NCBI RefSeq assembly: GCF_030929555.1
Contig: NZ_JAVFVT010000050.1
Location: 1-49,315 of the forward strand
DNA from: Paenibacillus sp. LHD-117
GTDB lineage: Bacteria > Bacillota > Bacilli > Paenibacillales > Paenibacillaceae
Length of the DNA: 49,315 nt
Direction: 5' to 3'
Below the pieces are notes generated by a model. It saw only the letters and a program-made list of their open reading frames with translations, ran no database searches and was not told the origin of the DNA. The position numbers were made by a program, and so were the translations under genes. Below, piece by piece: positions 25,304 through 33,910 of the stretch; the first letter of the stretch is position 1, and each line of letters starts with the position of its first letter.

Positions 25304-26302
25304 TTAGTTCGCGCTTGCCGCAATCTCGTCGATGCGGGCTAACTCTTCGTCGCTGAACGAGAGATTGTTAAGCGCTGCGACGTTATCGTCGATTTGCTCC
25401 ACCCGGCTCGCTCCGATCAGAGCCGTCGTCACCCTGCCGCCGCGCAGCACCCATGCCAGCGCCATCTGAGCGAGCGATTGGCCTCTTGCCTCGGCCAGCT
25501 CATGCAGCGCCCGGATCCCTCCGAGCTTGCTTTCCGTAATATGATCCGACTTCAGGAATACGCTTGGACCGCCCGCCCTGGAATCCGACGGCACGCCGTT
25601 CAAATACCGGTTCGTCAGCATCCCGCCCGCAAGCGGCGAGAAAACGATCGAGCCGATGCCTTGCTCGTCCAATACATCCTGAAGGCCGTCTTCGATCCAC
25701 CGGTTGAGAATGGAATACGACGGCTGATGAATGAGACACGGCGTGCCCAGCTGCTTCAGGATGCGAGCCGCCTCGGCCGTCTGCTCCGCGCTGTAGTTGG
25801 AGATGCCGACGTATAACGCCTTGCCTTGGCGAACGGCATGGTCGAGCGCGCCCATCGTTTCTTCCAGCGGCGTATTCGGATCCGGACGGTGGGAGTAGAA
25901 AATGTCCACGTAATCGAGATTCATCCGCTTCAAGCTTTGGTCGAGGCTGGCGAGCATGTATTTGCGCGAGCCCCATTCGCCGTAAGGCCCTTCCCACATC
26001 CAATAGCCGGCTTTCGTCGAGATGATCATCTCGTTCCTGTACGCGCCCATATCGTTCTTCAGAATCGCGCCGAACGTTTCTTCCGCGGAGCCCGGGGGCG
26101 GCCCGTAATTATTGGCCAGGTCGAAGTGGGTGATGCCGAGGTCGAATGCCCGTCTCACCATCGCCTTGCCATTCTCGTACCTATCGATGCCTCCGAAGTT
26201 ATGCCATAGTCCGAGAGAGATGGCCGGAAGCTTCAGTCCGCTCCTGCCTACCCGATTGTATATCATGGTTTCATATCGATTATTCGCGGCCGTATATGGC
26301 AT
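25304..26302 (-). CDS. Aldo/keto reductase, YghZ/MgrA-like
   Basis: A 332-residue NADPH-dependent reductase of the AKR superfamily, closest by motif to the L-glyceraldehyde-3-phosphate reductase/Kv-beta-like group: YNRVGRSGLKLPAISLGLWH at the start and the tetrad Asp/Tyr in FDLANNYGPPPGSAEE, Lys in IISTKAGYWMWEG and His in DIFYSHRPDPNTP. The cofactor-binding end is TALIGASRVEQIDDNV. ATG 26302 follows GGAGG by eight bases; upstream in-frame codons lack a site. It sits inside a run of cyclic di-GMP and sensor genes with 71-72 bp gaps, an unusual place for a metabolic enzyme. Confidence 0.9.
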   Translation of the reverse strand: MPYTAANNRYETMIYNRVGRSGLKLPAISLGLWHNFGGIDRYENGKAMVRRAFDLGITHFDLANNYGPPPGSAEETFGAILKNDMGAYRNEMIISTKAGYWMWEGPYGEWGSRKYMLASLDQSLKRMNLDYVDIFYSHRPDPNTPLEETMGALDHAVRQGKALYVGISNYSAEQTAEAARILKQLGTPCLIHQPSYSILNRWIEDGLQDVLDEQGIGSIVFSPLAGGMLTNRYLNGVPSDSRAGGPSVFLKSDHITESKLGGIRALHELAEARGQSLAQMALAWVLRGGRVTTALIGASRVEQIDDNVAALNNLSFSDEELARIDEIAASAN

Positions 26303-26374
26303 ATTCATTACCTCCGATTTATGTTTTACAAATGATTGAACTTGCGATGTTTCCGATTCGCCTGTCTGCGCCAT

Positions 26375-27823
26375 TCATCCTGTTTTCCCGTCCGAATCCA
26401 GCCTTACGTAATCGCTGTTCTTCGAAGTCTCCAGGATAAACTGCTGCTGCTCCTTCACCAGCTTCTCCCATGCCGCGATGCAGCGCGGGTCGAAATGCCT
26501 GCCGCTCTCTCGGAGCAGAATGTCCATCGCTTCTTCATGCGTCATCGCCTTCCTGTAAGAGCGAGACGAAGTCAACGCGTCGTAGACGTCCGCTACCGCC
26601 GTAATGCGCGCCACGAGCGGAATGTCCTCCCCTGCCAGCTTATCTGGATAGCCGCTGCCGTTCCACTTCTCGTGATGGGAGCGAATGACCGCAAGCTCCT
26701 CCAGCATGAAGCCGAGCCGCTTGCACATGTCGTATCCGGAGACGGGATGAGTTTCGATGACGACTCGTTCCTCGTCCGTCAGCTTGCCCGGCTTGTTCAG
26801 AATGCCGTCCGGAATGGCCAGCTTGCCGATATCGTGCACGAGTCCGCCTTGCGCGATCGCGCGCAATTGCGACAAGGACAGCCCAAGCTCTTCGCCTAAC
26901 TTAAGCGCATACAAAGCTACTCTGTAGTTATGCCCGGCGGTATAGGCGTCCTTCGCCTCCGTGGCGAACACGAGCTCCTTCACGCTGGGCGATATGTAGG
27001 TGTGGATCCAATCCTGCGGTGCGGCCCGAAACAACCTTCGAATCGAGGAGGTTAGCGACCCCGTGCTCAGATGTTCCCTTGCGATGCCGATGACCATCAC
27101 GATGACCGAGGCGAGGAGCAGGACATGGTACAGCCACCAGCTAGCCCGCCAAGACTGTCCGGTTACCATGATCAATTGGGCGACGAACATCCAACCTGTG
27201 CTGTACGCGATCGCTAGCTGCAGAGGGAGTCTCGAAGCGCTGTACGTTTGCAGGTTCCGATAAACCGTCCAGCCGTTAAGCAGCAGGACGACGGCCGTCA
27301 CGACCCATTTGCCCAGCTCGTCCCTGAGATTGAGCCAATGGACGAGTTCGGGATTGCGCCAGAGGAACGACCCGAAGAGCAGCAGGATAACGGACCATGC
27401 CGGCAGCAGCCATAGCTGGCGTTCCGACAACCAGCGCACGAGCCGATGATCGCCGGATATGGAGCACATCCATAACCAGAATGCGGCCAGCAGCACGCTG
27501 AGCTGGGCGGCATTGCCCGCAATGGCGGAATGATGCATGAGGAAGCCCGGCGTGGACAATCCGTGCAGGATGAACATGCCGGCAAGCGATACGTAGGCAA
27601 GCGACAAGAAGCTGACCTTGCTGTTGCGAATCCGGATGGCGACGATCCCGACGGCCGCGGCTACCGCAAGCGCGAGAACGGAAACAAGGCTGACGACATA
27701 AAAATGCTCGTGCGGAGCCTTGATCATCCCGTCGTAGGGCGTCGATTGCAACCATACATAGAGAACCAGCGGTAATAGCAGCCAGAACGCCAGCCAAGCA
27801 AACACTTTCCTATGCTTCCCCAT
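26375..27823 (-). CDS. Membrane HD-GYP phosphodiesterase
   Basis: A 482-residue protein with about eight membrane segments in residues 1-245, a linker, and an HD-GYP domain (about 270-450). The domain keeps HDIGK (metal ligands), EEl..iETHPVSGYDM and the diagnostic HHEKWNGSGYPDKLAGEDIP. HD-GYP enzymes degrade cyclic di-GMP, often to GMP. The membrane part is an uncharacterised sensor region that I do not recognise. ATG 27823 follows AAGGAGG with good spacing. It is 46 bp downstream of the MHYT-GGDEF-EAL gene, probably in the same operon. Confidence 0.92.
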   Translation of the reverse strand: MGKHRKVFAWLAFWLLLPLVLYVWLQSTPYDGMIKAPHEHFYVVSLVSVLALAVAAAVGIVAIRIRNSKVSFLSLAYVSLAGMFILHGLSTPGFLMHHSAIAGNAAQLSVLLAAFWLWMCSISGDHRLVRWLSERQLWLLPAWSVILLLFGSFLWRNPELVHWLNLRDELGKWVVTAVVLLLNGWTVYRNLQTYSASRLPLQLAIAYSTGWMFVAQLIMVTGQSWRASWWLYHVLLLASVIVMVIGIAREHLSTGSLTSSIRRLFRAAPQDWIHTYISPSVKELVFATEAKDAYTAGHNYRVALYALKLGEELGLSLSQLRAIAQGGLVHDIGKLAIPDGILNKPGKLTDEERVVIETHPVSGYDMCKRLGFMLEELAVIRSHHEKWNGSGYPDKLAGEDIPLVARITAVADVYDALTSSRSYRKAMTHEEAMDILLRESGRHFDPRCIAAWEKLVKEQQQFILETSKNSDYVRLDSDGKTG

Positions 27824-27869
27824 GGTAATCCCTCCTTAATCGCGGCGAACGGATGAACGGATCAAACCA

Positions 27870-29885
27870 TCAAGCAATTAACTCCGCGAGCCAAGAATCC
27901 ACTTCTTCCTTCGGCATCGGTTTCTTAAAATAGTAGCCTTGCATAATGGAGCAGCCGGCGCTTCTGAGAAACTCCAGCTGGCTTTCCGTTTCGACCCCTT
28001 CCGCGATCAGCTCGATCTCGAGCTGCTTCGCGAGCGTAATGATCGTGCCCACGATCGCGCGCTTGGATGGCGATTCGTAGTCTTGCATATACAGTCTGTC
28101 GATCTTGAGCGTCTGGAACGAAATGCGGTCGATGGAGCCGAGGAAGGAGTAACCGGAACCGAAATTGTCCATCGTAACCCTTACTCCATCCCGCTGCAGC
28201 GGAGCCAATTGCGCCTCCGCTTCCGTCGCATAGTACATGACGGTCGCCTCCGTAATCTCGAGCTCCAGCATGCTTGGCGGAATGCCGGACCGCGTCAGCG
28301 CTTCGTTAACCATATCCGGCAAGCTGCTGCTTTCGAATAGGTGGGCCGATAGGTTGACCGACACGCCGAGCCCTGCGTCCATTCTTTCGTTCCATGATCT
28401 GCAGTCGCTGCACGCCTGCTCGAGCACCCACCTTGTCATGGGGATGATCAGCCCCGTCTCTTCCGCCACGGGTATAAATTCGTCGGGCGCGATTGGGCCA
28501 AGCCTAGGATGCTCCCATCTGAGCAGCGCTTCGAAGCCGATCGGCCTGTTCGTCGCATCGTTCCACTTCGGCTGGTAATACGTCGTGAACTGCTGGAGAA
28601 TCAGCGCGGTGCGCAGCCCCTTCTCGATTTCCATGCGCCTCGACAATCGTCGATCCAGCTCTTCGTTATAGGCGCAGAACTGGTTCTTGCCGAGACTCTT
28701 GGCGTAATACATCGCGGTATCGGCCGCCTTCAGCAAGGAAGATCGGTTCGTTCCGTGCCGTGGGGCGTAACTAATGCCGATGCTGACGGTGACGTAAAGC
28801 TCGTTGCCTTCGAGCCAATACGGACGACGAAGCTCCTCCAGCATTTGGGAAGCGAGCGCTTCGACTTTCTCTTCCTTCAGGTCGTTAACGAGTAGAAGGA
28901 ACTCATCGCCTCCAAGCCGGAAGACGAACCGGCTGCGGTTCACGAACTGGTTCAGCCTGTTCGCGACCTCCTGCACCAGCAAATCGCCCATGTCATGCCC
29001 GAGCGTGTCGTTGATGAGCTTGAACTGGTCGAGATCGATATACATAACGGAGCTGCCGCCGGACAACTTCAGCTTCTCTTCGAATATATGGTTCATGGCA
29101 TGGCGATTCGGCAGCCCCGTAAGCGAATCGCTATAGGCAAGCCGCTTCAGCAGCACGCGCTCCCAGTGCAGGGCGAGCCAGGTGACCGATACCATAATCG
29201 CCATGACGAAGGAAATGGACATCAACATGGAAGAATCGAACCGCTCGGGCGTGCTGCTCCCCGTCGACTCGGTCGGGAAGCACCAGAATTCAGCTGCCTC
29301 CATTCCCGTATAATGCATGCCCGAGACGGCTATGCCCATCAGGATGGCAGCTAGCCATTTGAGCCAGAAGGTAATCGAGCCTTCTTTGAATCTCGTTAAC
29401 AAATACAACGCGGCGCAGGAAGCGATGACCGCGACGAGGGCAGACGCGCCCCATAGAGTAGAATCATATGTAATTTGAAGAAACTCCGATTCCATTGAAG
29501 CCATTCCCGTGTAGTGCATCGTCACGATGCCGGCTCCCATGAGCAGGCTGCCGGCAGCAAGCTTCGCGCGGGTTACTTTTCTCGACATGGTCACATAGAA
29601 CGCTAGCAAAGAGGCCATAATACTAGCCAGTATCGAAATAGCGGTCGTCGGCACGTGATAGCTCACTTCCACGTCGACATGGAAGGCGATCATGCCGACA
29701 AAATGCATGGTCCAAATGCCGCAGCCCATTACAACGCCGGACACGATCAGCCAGCCCATGCGGGCAATTCCGCTGGAATGGGATGTTTTGTAGGCTAGGT
29801 TAAGCGCGGAATACGACGTAATTAAGGCGATGACGAACGAAATGAATACGATCCATCCGTCGTAGCTTCCTTGTAGACTATTCAA
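27870..29885 (-). CDS. MHYT-GGDEF-EAL membrane protein
   Basis: About 671 residues. The N-terminal MHYT sensor (about 10-240) has seven membrane segments with the motif MHF/MHY in three places (WTMHFVGM, VTMHYTGM, SGMHYTGM), thought to bind copper and sense oxygen, CO or NO. The GGDEF domain (about 255-415) is intact (LTGLPNRHAMN, RLGGDEFLLL). The EAL domain (about 425-670) has EALLRWEHPR, VSVNLSAHLF, ELEITEATV, KIDRLYM and IAEGVE, but the metal-binding DD reads DN (TMDNFGSGYS), so phosphodiesterase activity is doubtful and the protein may act mainly as a cyclase. TTG 29885 is chosen because GGAGG lies six bases upstream. Confidence 0.92.
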   Translation of the reverse strand: MNSLQGSYDGWIVFISFVIALITSYSALNLAYKTSHSSGIARMGWLIVSGVVMGCGIWTMHFVGMIAFHVDVEVSYHVPTTAISILASIMASLLAFYVTMSRKVTRAKLAAGSLLMGAGIVTMHYTGMASMESEFLQITYDSTLWGASALVAVIASCAALYLLTRFKEGSITFWLKWLAAILMGIAVSGMHYTGMEAAEFWCFPTESTGSSTPERFDSSMLMSISFVMAIMVSVTWLALHWERVLLKRLAYSDSLTGLPNRHAMNHIFEEKLKLSGGSSVMYIDLDQFKLINDTLGHDMGDLLVQEVANRLNQFVNRSRFVFRLGGDEFLLLVNDLKEEKVEALASQMLEELRRPYWLEGNELYVTVSIGISYAPRHGTNRSSLLKAADTAMYYAKSLGKNQFCAYNEELDRRLSRRMEIEKGLRTALILQQFTTYYQPKWNDATNRPIGFEALLRWEHPRLGPIAPDEFIPVAEETGLIIPMTRWVLEQACSDCRSWNERMDAGLGVSVNLSAHLFESSSLPDMVNEALTRSGIPPSMLELEITEATVMYYATEAEAQLAPLQRDGVRVTMDNFGSGYSFLGSIDRISFQTLKIDRLYMQDYESPSKRAIVGTIITLAKQLEIELIAEGVETESQLEFLRSAGCSIMQGYYFKKPMPKEEVDSWLAELIA

Positions 29886-30055
29886 ACGATCCCTCCGTGT
29901 CAGCAATTGTCGTTTTTATTCTAACACTAGTAACGCTAGACATGAATAGGACGCGACACGAAAATATGGGCTTTTTTTATTTAAGATTAAGGTTTTTGGG
30001 ACAAGCATTTGGTATAGTAGTTGAAGAATTGCATTTTGAAGGGAGTTACGAACGA

Positions 30056-31249
30056 ATGAGCAGTCATGACGAAACGCGTCCGAACGAGAAGAAAACAGAT
30101 ATCGGAGCGGAGAAGGAAGAACGTTATACGTACGACCAAGAACAAGAAGAGAACGAATTGACCGAAGCGGAAGAGCTTACGGACGAAGAGTTCTATGAAG
30201 ACGAGGCGGACGATGATGCTCGCAAAGAAACGGCGGCTGCCGCGGCTGCGGTAGCAGCTCCAGCGGCGTTGGCGTCGACTCCGGCATCGCCGGCCAAGAA
30301 AGGCGGAGGATTAGGCTGGATCGTGTTGTCCGCGGTGCTCGTCATCGCGTTGATCGTCGTGCTGATCAAGCCTCCTTTCGGCGGAGGCAGCAATGATGCC
30401 GTCGCGACGGTCAACGGAACAAAAATCACGAAAGATCAATTATACGATACGCTCGTGAAAGCGAACGGCGCCGCAGCGCTCGACAACCTGATTCTCGAGA
30501 ATCTCGTGCAGCAGGAAGCAGACGCGGCAAGCATCTCCATTACGGATCAAGATATCACGGACGAGATCGAAGCGATCAAGCTGCAATTCGGCACAGAAGA
30601 AGCTTTCCAGGGCGCGCTTGCGCAGAACGGTTACACAATGGAGGCACTTCGTGCGGATATGAAGATCAGCGCGATGATCCGCAAGGTGCTTGAATCGAAG
30701 ACGGACGTAACGGACGAAGAGGTAAAAGCATACTTCGACGAGAACAAAGCGACGCTTGGCGGCAACGCGGAGCAGGTTCGCGCTTCCCACATTCTCGTGG
30801 ATACAAAAGAAGAAGCCGACGCGATTCTTGCTGAGCTGAAAGCAGGCGCCGACTTCGCGGAGACGGCCAAAGCCAAGTCGAAGGACGGCTCCGCCGCGAA
30901 CGGCGGCGATCTGGACTTCTTCGGCCGCGGCCAGATGGTTGCCGAGTTCGAAGAAGCCGCATTCGCGCTTGAAGTTGGGCAAATCTCCGAAGTCGTGAAG
31001 AGCGAATTCGGCTACCACATCATTAAGAAAACGGATTACAAGGCTGCGGTCGAGCCGAACTTCGAAGAGAAAAAGGCTGCCATCCGCACCCTTCTTGTCG
31101 GACAAGAAGCGCGCACGCTGTCCGAGACATGGATTGAAGAAATCCGCGGCAAAGCGAAAATTACGAACACGCTTGAGCCTGCCGCTTCGGACGCTCCGGC
31201 GGCAACGGACGCTCCGGCCGGGGAAGGCGAAACAACGACTACCGAATAG
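30056..31249 (+). CDS. Membrane-anchored parvulin peptidyl-prolyl isomerase (PrsA-like)
   Basis: A 397-residue foldase. ATG 30056 has AAGGGAG ten bases upstream. An acidic, disordered cytoplasmic stretch (about 1-82, with Glu/Asp runs and an Ala-rich segment) precedes one membrane span (about 86-105, GWIVLSAVLVIALIVVLI). Outside follow a SurA/PrsA N-terminal chaperone domain (VATVNGTKITKDQLYDTLVK) and a complete parvulin domain (VRASHILVDTKEEADAI, SKDGSAANGGDLDFFGRGQM, FGYHIIKKTD). The tail is Ala/Pro/Thr-rich. It differs from PrsA in being a transmembrane protein, not a lipoprotein. It assists folding of exported proteins. It is divergent from the MHYT gene; a TATAGT at 30012-30017 may be its -10. 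Confidence 0.92.
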   Translation: MSSHDETRPNEKKTDIGAEKEERYTYDQEQEENELTEAEELTDEEFYEDEADDDARKETAAAAAAVAAPAALASTPASPAKKGGGLGWIVLSAVLVIALIVVLIKPPFGGGSNDAVATVNGTKITKDQLYDTLVKANGAAALDNLILENLVQQEADAASISITDQDITDEIEAIKLQFGTEEAFQGALAQNGYTMEALRADMKISAMIRKVLESKTDVTDEEVKAYFDENKATLGGNAEQVRASHILVDTKEEADAILAELKAGADFAETAKAKSKDGSAANGGDLDFFGRGQMVAEFEEAAFALEVGQISEVVKSEFGYHIIKKTDYKAAVEPNFEEKKAAIRTLLVGQEARTLSETWIEEIRGKAKITNTLEPAASDAPAATDAPAGEGETTTTE

Positions 31250-31261
31250 AGAATCGAGGGG

Positions 31262-31297
31262 CCTGCTTCCAAGCCAATGCTTGGGGCAGGTCCTTTC
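31262..31297 (+). terminator. Terminator after the parvulin gene
   Basis: CCTGC-TT-CCAAGC (31262-31274), loop CAAT, and GCTTGG-G-GCAGG (31279-31290) form a stem with a small bulge, followed by TCCTTTCTATTT. Confidence 0.7.
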
Positions 31298-31449
31298 TAT
31301 TTCCGGCGCCTCCCCTTCTTTCCCAGTCCCTTTACTCCTGCGCCGCTTTCATCTAATTCGCACAGGATACTCCCGCTTCTGCAAGCGGGGGAGGAATGTG
31401 CGTCAGGCGTTTGCCTGAATGGTTTTTTGGAATGTCGTTACCTTCAATT

Positions 31450-31469
31450 CCATGCTATAATTAGCATGG
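31450..31469 (+). promoter_or_regulatory. tnpB -10 inside a perfect palindrome
   Basis: CCATGCTA, TAAT, TAGCATGG: 8-bp arms around a TATAAT (31456-31461), 16 bases before the end of the tnpB ribosome binding region. It could be an operator or a cruciform. Confidence 0.55.
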
Positions 31470-31484
31470 AAAGGAGTAGAACGT

Positions 31485-32603
31485 ATGATCGCAACCATCA
31501 CTGCGAAGATCAAGATTATGCCGACGGAAAGCCAAATCCAAGCGTTGCAGGAAACGATAGTTGCTTATCGGCAAGGCTGTAACCTTGTCTCTGCCCTTGT
31601 GTTTGAGACCAGAGAAGTCAAGCAGTCTGCCTTGCACCGCATGGCCTATCGAGCCCTGCGCAACATGTTCGGCTTGCGATCCCAAATGGCTCAGTCGGCG
31701 ATGAAAACCGTCACCGCCAGATACAAGACTATTCAAAGCAATGGCCACGATTGGATGCACGTGCAGTTTAAGAAACCGGAATATGATCTCGTATGGAACA
31801 GGGATTACTCATTGGTCTCGCATTTGTTCTCCGTGAATACGCTTCAAGGCCGCATCAAAATTCGCTTCGAGACAAAAGGAATGCAGCGATACTTCGACGG
31901 CTCTTGGACATTCGGGACAGCTAAGCTTGTCTGTAAAAAGCGCAAATGGTTCCTGCATATTCCGATGTCAAAAGACATACCCGCACCGCAGCTGAAGGAG
32001 ATCACACAAGTTGCGGGGATCGATCTGGGCATCAACTTTGTTGCAACCGCCTATGGCAGCGATGGCAAAGCCGCTTTCTTCCGAGGCAGGGCGCTGAAAC
32101 GAAAGCGGGCGAATTATAAACGCTTGCGGGCGCAGCTGCAGCGAAAACAAACGCCTTCGTCCCGCCGTAAGCTCAAACAAATCGGGCAACGAGAAACCCG
32201 TTGGATGACCGATGTAAATCATCGGGTCAGCAAGGCACTCGTTACCCGTTATGGAGCAAATACGCTTTTTGTGCTGGAAGATCTGACAGGAGTCCGAAAG
32301 CGGACGGAAAAGACCAGGCTCAAGGATCGGTATGTCATGGTATCGTGGGCGTTCCATCAATTGCGCAAGATGGTGGAGTACAAGGCGCAGCTTGCGGGAT
32401 CGATGATGATTGCGGTGGATCCGAAGTACACCTCGCAAGCCTGTCCGGTATGCGATCATACCGCAACGGCTAACCGGGACAAAAAGAGCCATCACTTTCG
32501 TTGCCAAAACTGCGGTTATCAAAGCAACGATGACCGTATAGGCGCAATGAATCTCTATCTGTTGGGAAAAGAGTACCTTCTTCAAGGTGCAGGCGTAGCA
32601 TGA
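31485..32603 (+). CDS. tnpB: TnpB, RNA-guided nuclease of an IS1341-type element
   Basis: A 372-residue TnpB, ancestor-type relative of Cas12. It keeps the three RuvC acidic motifs: Asp in VAGIDLGINFVATAYG (near 185), Glu in TLFVLEDLTGVRKR (near 265) and Asp in SNDDRIGAMNLY (near 355). The zinc ribbon is intact (CPVC and CQNC, separated by about 20 residues). The N-terminal wedge/REC part begins MIATITAKIKIMPTESQIQ. Full length with no frameshift. ATG 31485 follows AAAGGAG by eight bases. The known role is cleavage of DNA guided by a right-end omega-RNA at a TAM-flanked target, which favours retention of the element. Confidence 0.93.
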   Translation: MIATITAKIKIMPTESQIQALQETIVAYRQGCNLVSALVFETREVKQSALHRMAYRALRNMFGLRSQMAQSAMKTVTARYKTIQSNGHDWMHVQFKKPEYDLVWNRDYSLVSHLFSVNTLQGRIKIRFETKGMQRYFDGSWTFGTAKLVCKKRKWFLHIPMSKDIPAPQLKEITQVAGIDLGINFVATAYGSDGKAAFFRGRALKRKRANYKRLRAQLQRKQTPSSRRKLKQIGQRETRWMTDVNHRVSKALVTRYGANTLFVLEDLTGVRKRTEKTRLKDRYVMVSWAFHQLRKMVEYKAQLAGSMMIAVDPKYTSQACPVCDHTATANRDKKSHHFRCQNCGYQSNDDRIGAMNLYLLGKEYLLQGAGVA

Positions 32604-32768
32604 CTAGGCTTGCAGGGCAGCTGTCAATCTGCCCATCGGTAGGCGAAAGCTTATCGTGGATGTAACACTACGTTCTGTCCGAATGCTAAAAGATCGGAGT
32701 CGCAAGACGTTACCACGATCGGGTAGTTACAAGCTCCCACTTCGAACGATAGTTAAGTGGGCGTCATT
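32590..32768 (+). ncRNA. Putative omega-RNA (right-end RNA) of the tnpB element
   Basis: No gene explains this stretch, yet it is strongly structured, as expected for an omega-RNA scaffold overlapping the tnpB 3' end. ATCGTGG-at-GTAAC (32653-32666) pairs with GTTACCACGAT (32709-32719) apart from a two-base bulge, and the right-end hairpin CCCACTT/AAGTGGG closes it. The guide would be the host sequence just beyond the right end, about 32765-32785, in the leader of the epimerase gene. Ends are approximate. Confidence 0.65.
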
Positions 32769-32814
32769 GACGCACAATGGAAGAAATCACTTCATAACGG
32801 AGGTTACAATCAAC

Positions 32815-33687
32815 ATGAGCCAGTTTGCGGTTACGAATTACACGGATACATACACGATTTACGAACTTACGGAAGCAGGAACGGATTCGCGCGTGCTGGT
32901 ATGCCCGGAACGCGGCGGCATCGTCATCGGCTGCCAGCTGCGCGGCAAGGAATTGTTTTATTTGGACAAGGCGACTTTCGAAGACCCGAAAGCCAACATT
33001 CGAGGCGGCAATCCGGTTCTCTTCCCGATCTGCGGACCGGTGCAGGATTCCGTCTACGAATGGAACGGCAAGACGTACCGCATGGGCCAACACGGCGTAG
33101 CCCGCAACGCTTCCTGGGAAGTGGCAGGCATCTCCACGGAAGGCGAAGCCTCCGTCACGCTGCGTCTTCGCGCGGGCGAAAGCACGCTTGAGGCGTATCC
33201 TTTCGACTTCGAGCTGGAATTCACCTATGCGCTGGTGGACGGCCGACTTCATACCCGCCAGACATACCGCAATCTGGGCGATAACGGACCGATGCCGTTC
33301 TACGCGGGCTTCCATCCTTACTTTGCTATTGAAGGCGGCAAGGATATCCCTTACGAAACCGACGCAACGCGTTACGTCGACTATAACGACAACGTTGTGA
33401 AACCTTATAACGGCTCGGTCGACCTTGAGCCGATGGTGGAGTCGTTCTGTCTGCTGGATGCGAAAAAAAGCGAAATCGCCTTTCCGGTCGGGGGCGGCAC
33501 CCGCGTCCGCCTGACGTACGATCCGATATTCAAGTACGTCGTCATCTGGTCGCTCAAGGATCGCCCGTTCGTCTGCGTAGAGCCGTGGATGGCGCAGCCT
33601 CTCGAAATGAACCGCCGCGAGGAACTGGTCATGCTCGCGCCCGGCGAAGAGCTTCAAGCCGGCATGACGATCGGCTGCGAGAGCTGA
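32815..33687 (+). CDS. Aldose 1-epimerase (galactose mutarotase)-like protein
   Basis: A 290-residue protein with a supersandwich epimerase fold, interconverting alpha and beta anomers of aldoses. Key points: RGGNPVLFPICGPV (substrate loop with Arg/Asn), GQHGVARNASWEV, catalytic His in FYAGFHPYFAIEGG, and catalytic Glu near the end in FVCVEPWMAQP. ATG 32815 has GGAGG 11 bases upstream; the frame is open further up, but that sequence belongs to the tnpB element. The element has inserted only about 45 bp upstream, so the native promoter is probably separated or lost. Followed by a strong terminator. Confidence 0.88.
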   Translation: MSQFAVTNYTDTYTIYELTEAGTDSRVLVCPERGGIVIGCQLRGKELFYLDKATFEDPKANIRGGNPVLFPICGPVQDSVYEWNGKTYRMGQHGVARNASWEVAGISTEGEASVTLRLRAGESTLEAYPFDFELEFTYALVDGRLHTRQTYRNLGDNGPMPFYAGFHPYFAIEGGKDIPYETDATRYVDYNDNVVKPYNGSVDLEPMVESFCLLDAKKSEIAFPVGGGTRVRLTYDPIFKYVVIWSLKDRPFVCVEPWMAQPLEMNRREELVMLAPGEELQAGMTIGCES

Positions 33688-33755
33688 GGCGACGACTTCT
33701 TCGCGATTCATTCGTCCGTCGCCGGCCGCAGCAGCTGGCCGTGTATCGCAAAGAA

Positions 33756-33798
33756 GCCTCCAAATTCCGCATGTTTCACGGGATTTGGAGGCTTTTTT
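33756..33798 (+). terminator. Terminator after the epimerase gene
   Basis: GCCTCCAAATTCC (33756-33768) pairs with GGGATTTGGAGGC (33780-33792), followed by TTTTTT. Confidence 0.88.
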
Positions 33799-33879
33799 AA
33801 GTCGATCGCATCGAATTATTTCCCGCGCAATGACGTTTTCCGGAATTTTAAGTCGATCGCATCGACTCTTCTCCCGCGC
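33795..33879. repeat. Two direct copies of a 20-bp sequence, 51 bp apart
   Basis: TTTTAAGTCGATCGCATCGA occurs at 33795-33814 and 33846-33865. The following bases (TTTCCCGCGC and TTCTCCCGCGC) also agree, so the repeat extends to about 33 bp with mismatches. It contains the palindrome CGATCG. Confidence 0.8.
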
Positions 33880-33910
33880 CTTGTCGAATCATTGAGAGCT
33901 GTTCGAAGGC

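Larger units (their letters stand above)
31370..32768 (+). mobile_element. IS1341-type (IS200/IS605) solo tnpB element
   Basis: A tnpB gene is flanked by subterminal hairpins with the same top-strand start. Left: CTCCCGCTT, loop, AAGCGGGGGAG (31370-31393). Right: CTCCCACTT, 12-nt loop, AAGTGGG (32734-32761). There is no tnpA, so movement would need a transposase supplied elsewhere. A palindrome GCGTCATTGACGC (32762-32774) marks the right edge; exact ends cannot be fixed without an empty site. The neighbouring epimerase gene starts only about 45 bp further on. Confidence 0.8.

Noticed and set aside
32656..32814. N-terminal extension of the epimerase frame
   Set aside because: It lies in the structured right end of the tnpB element, and the protein homology starts at 32815.
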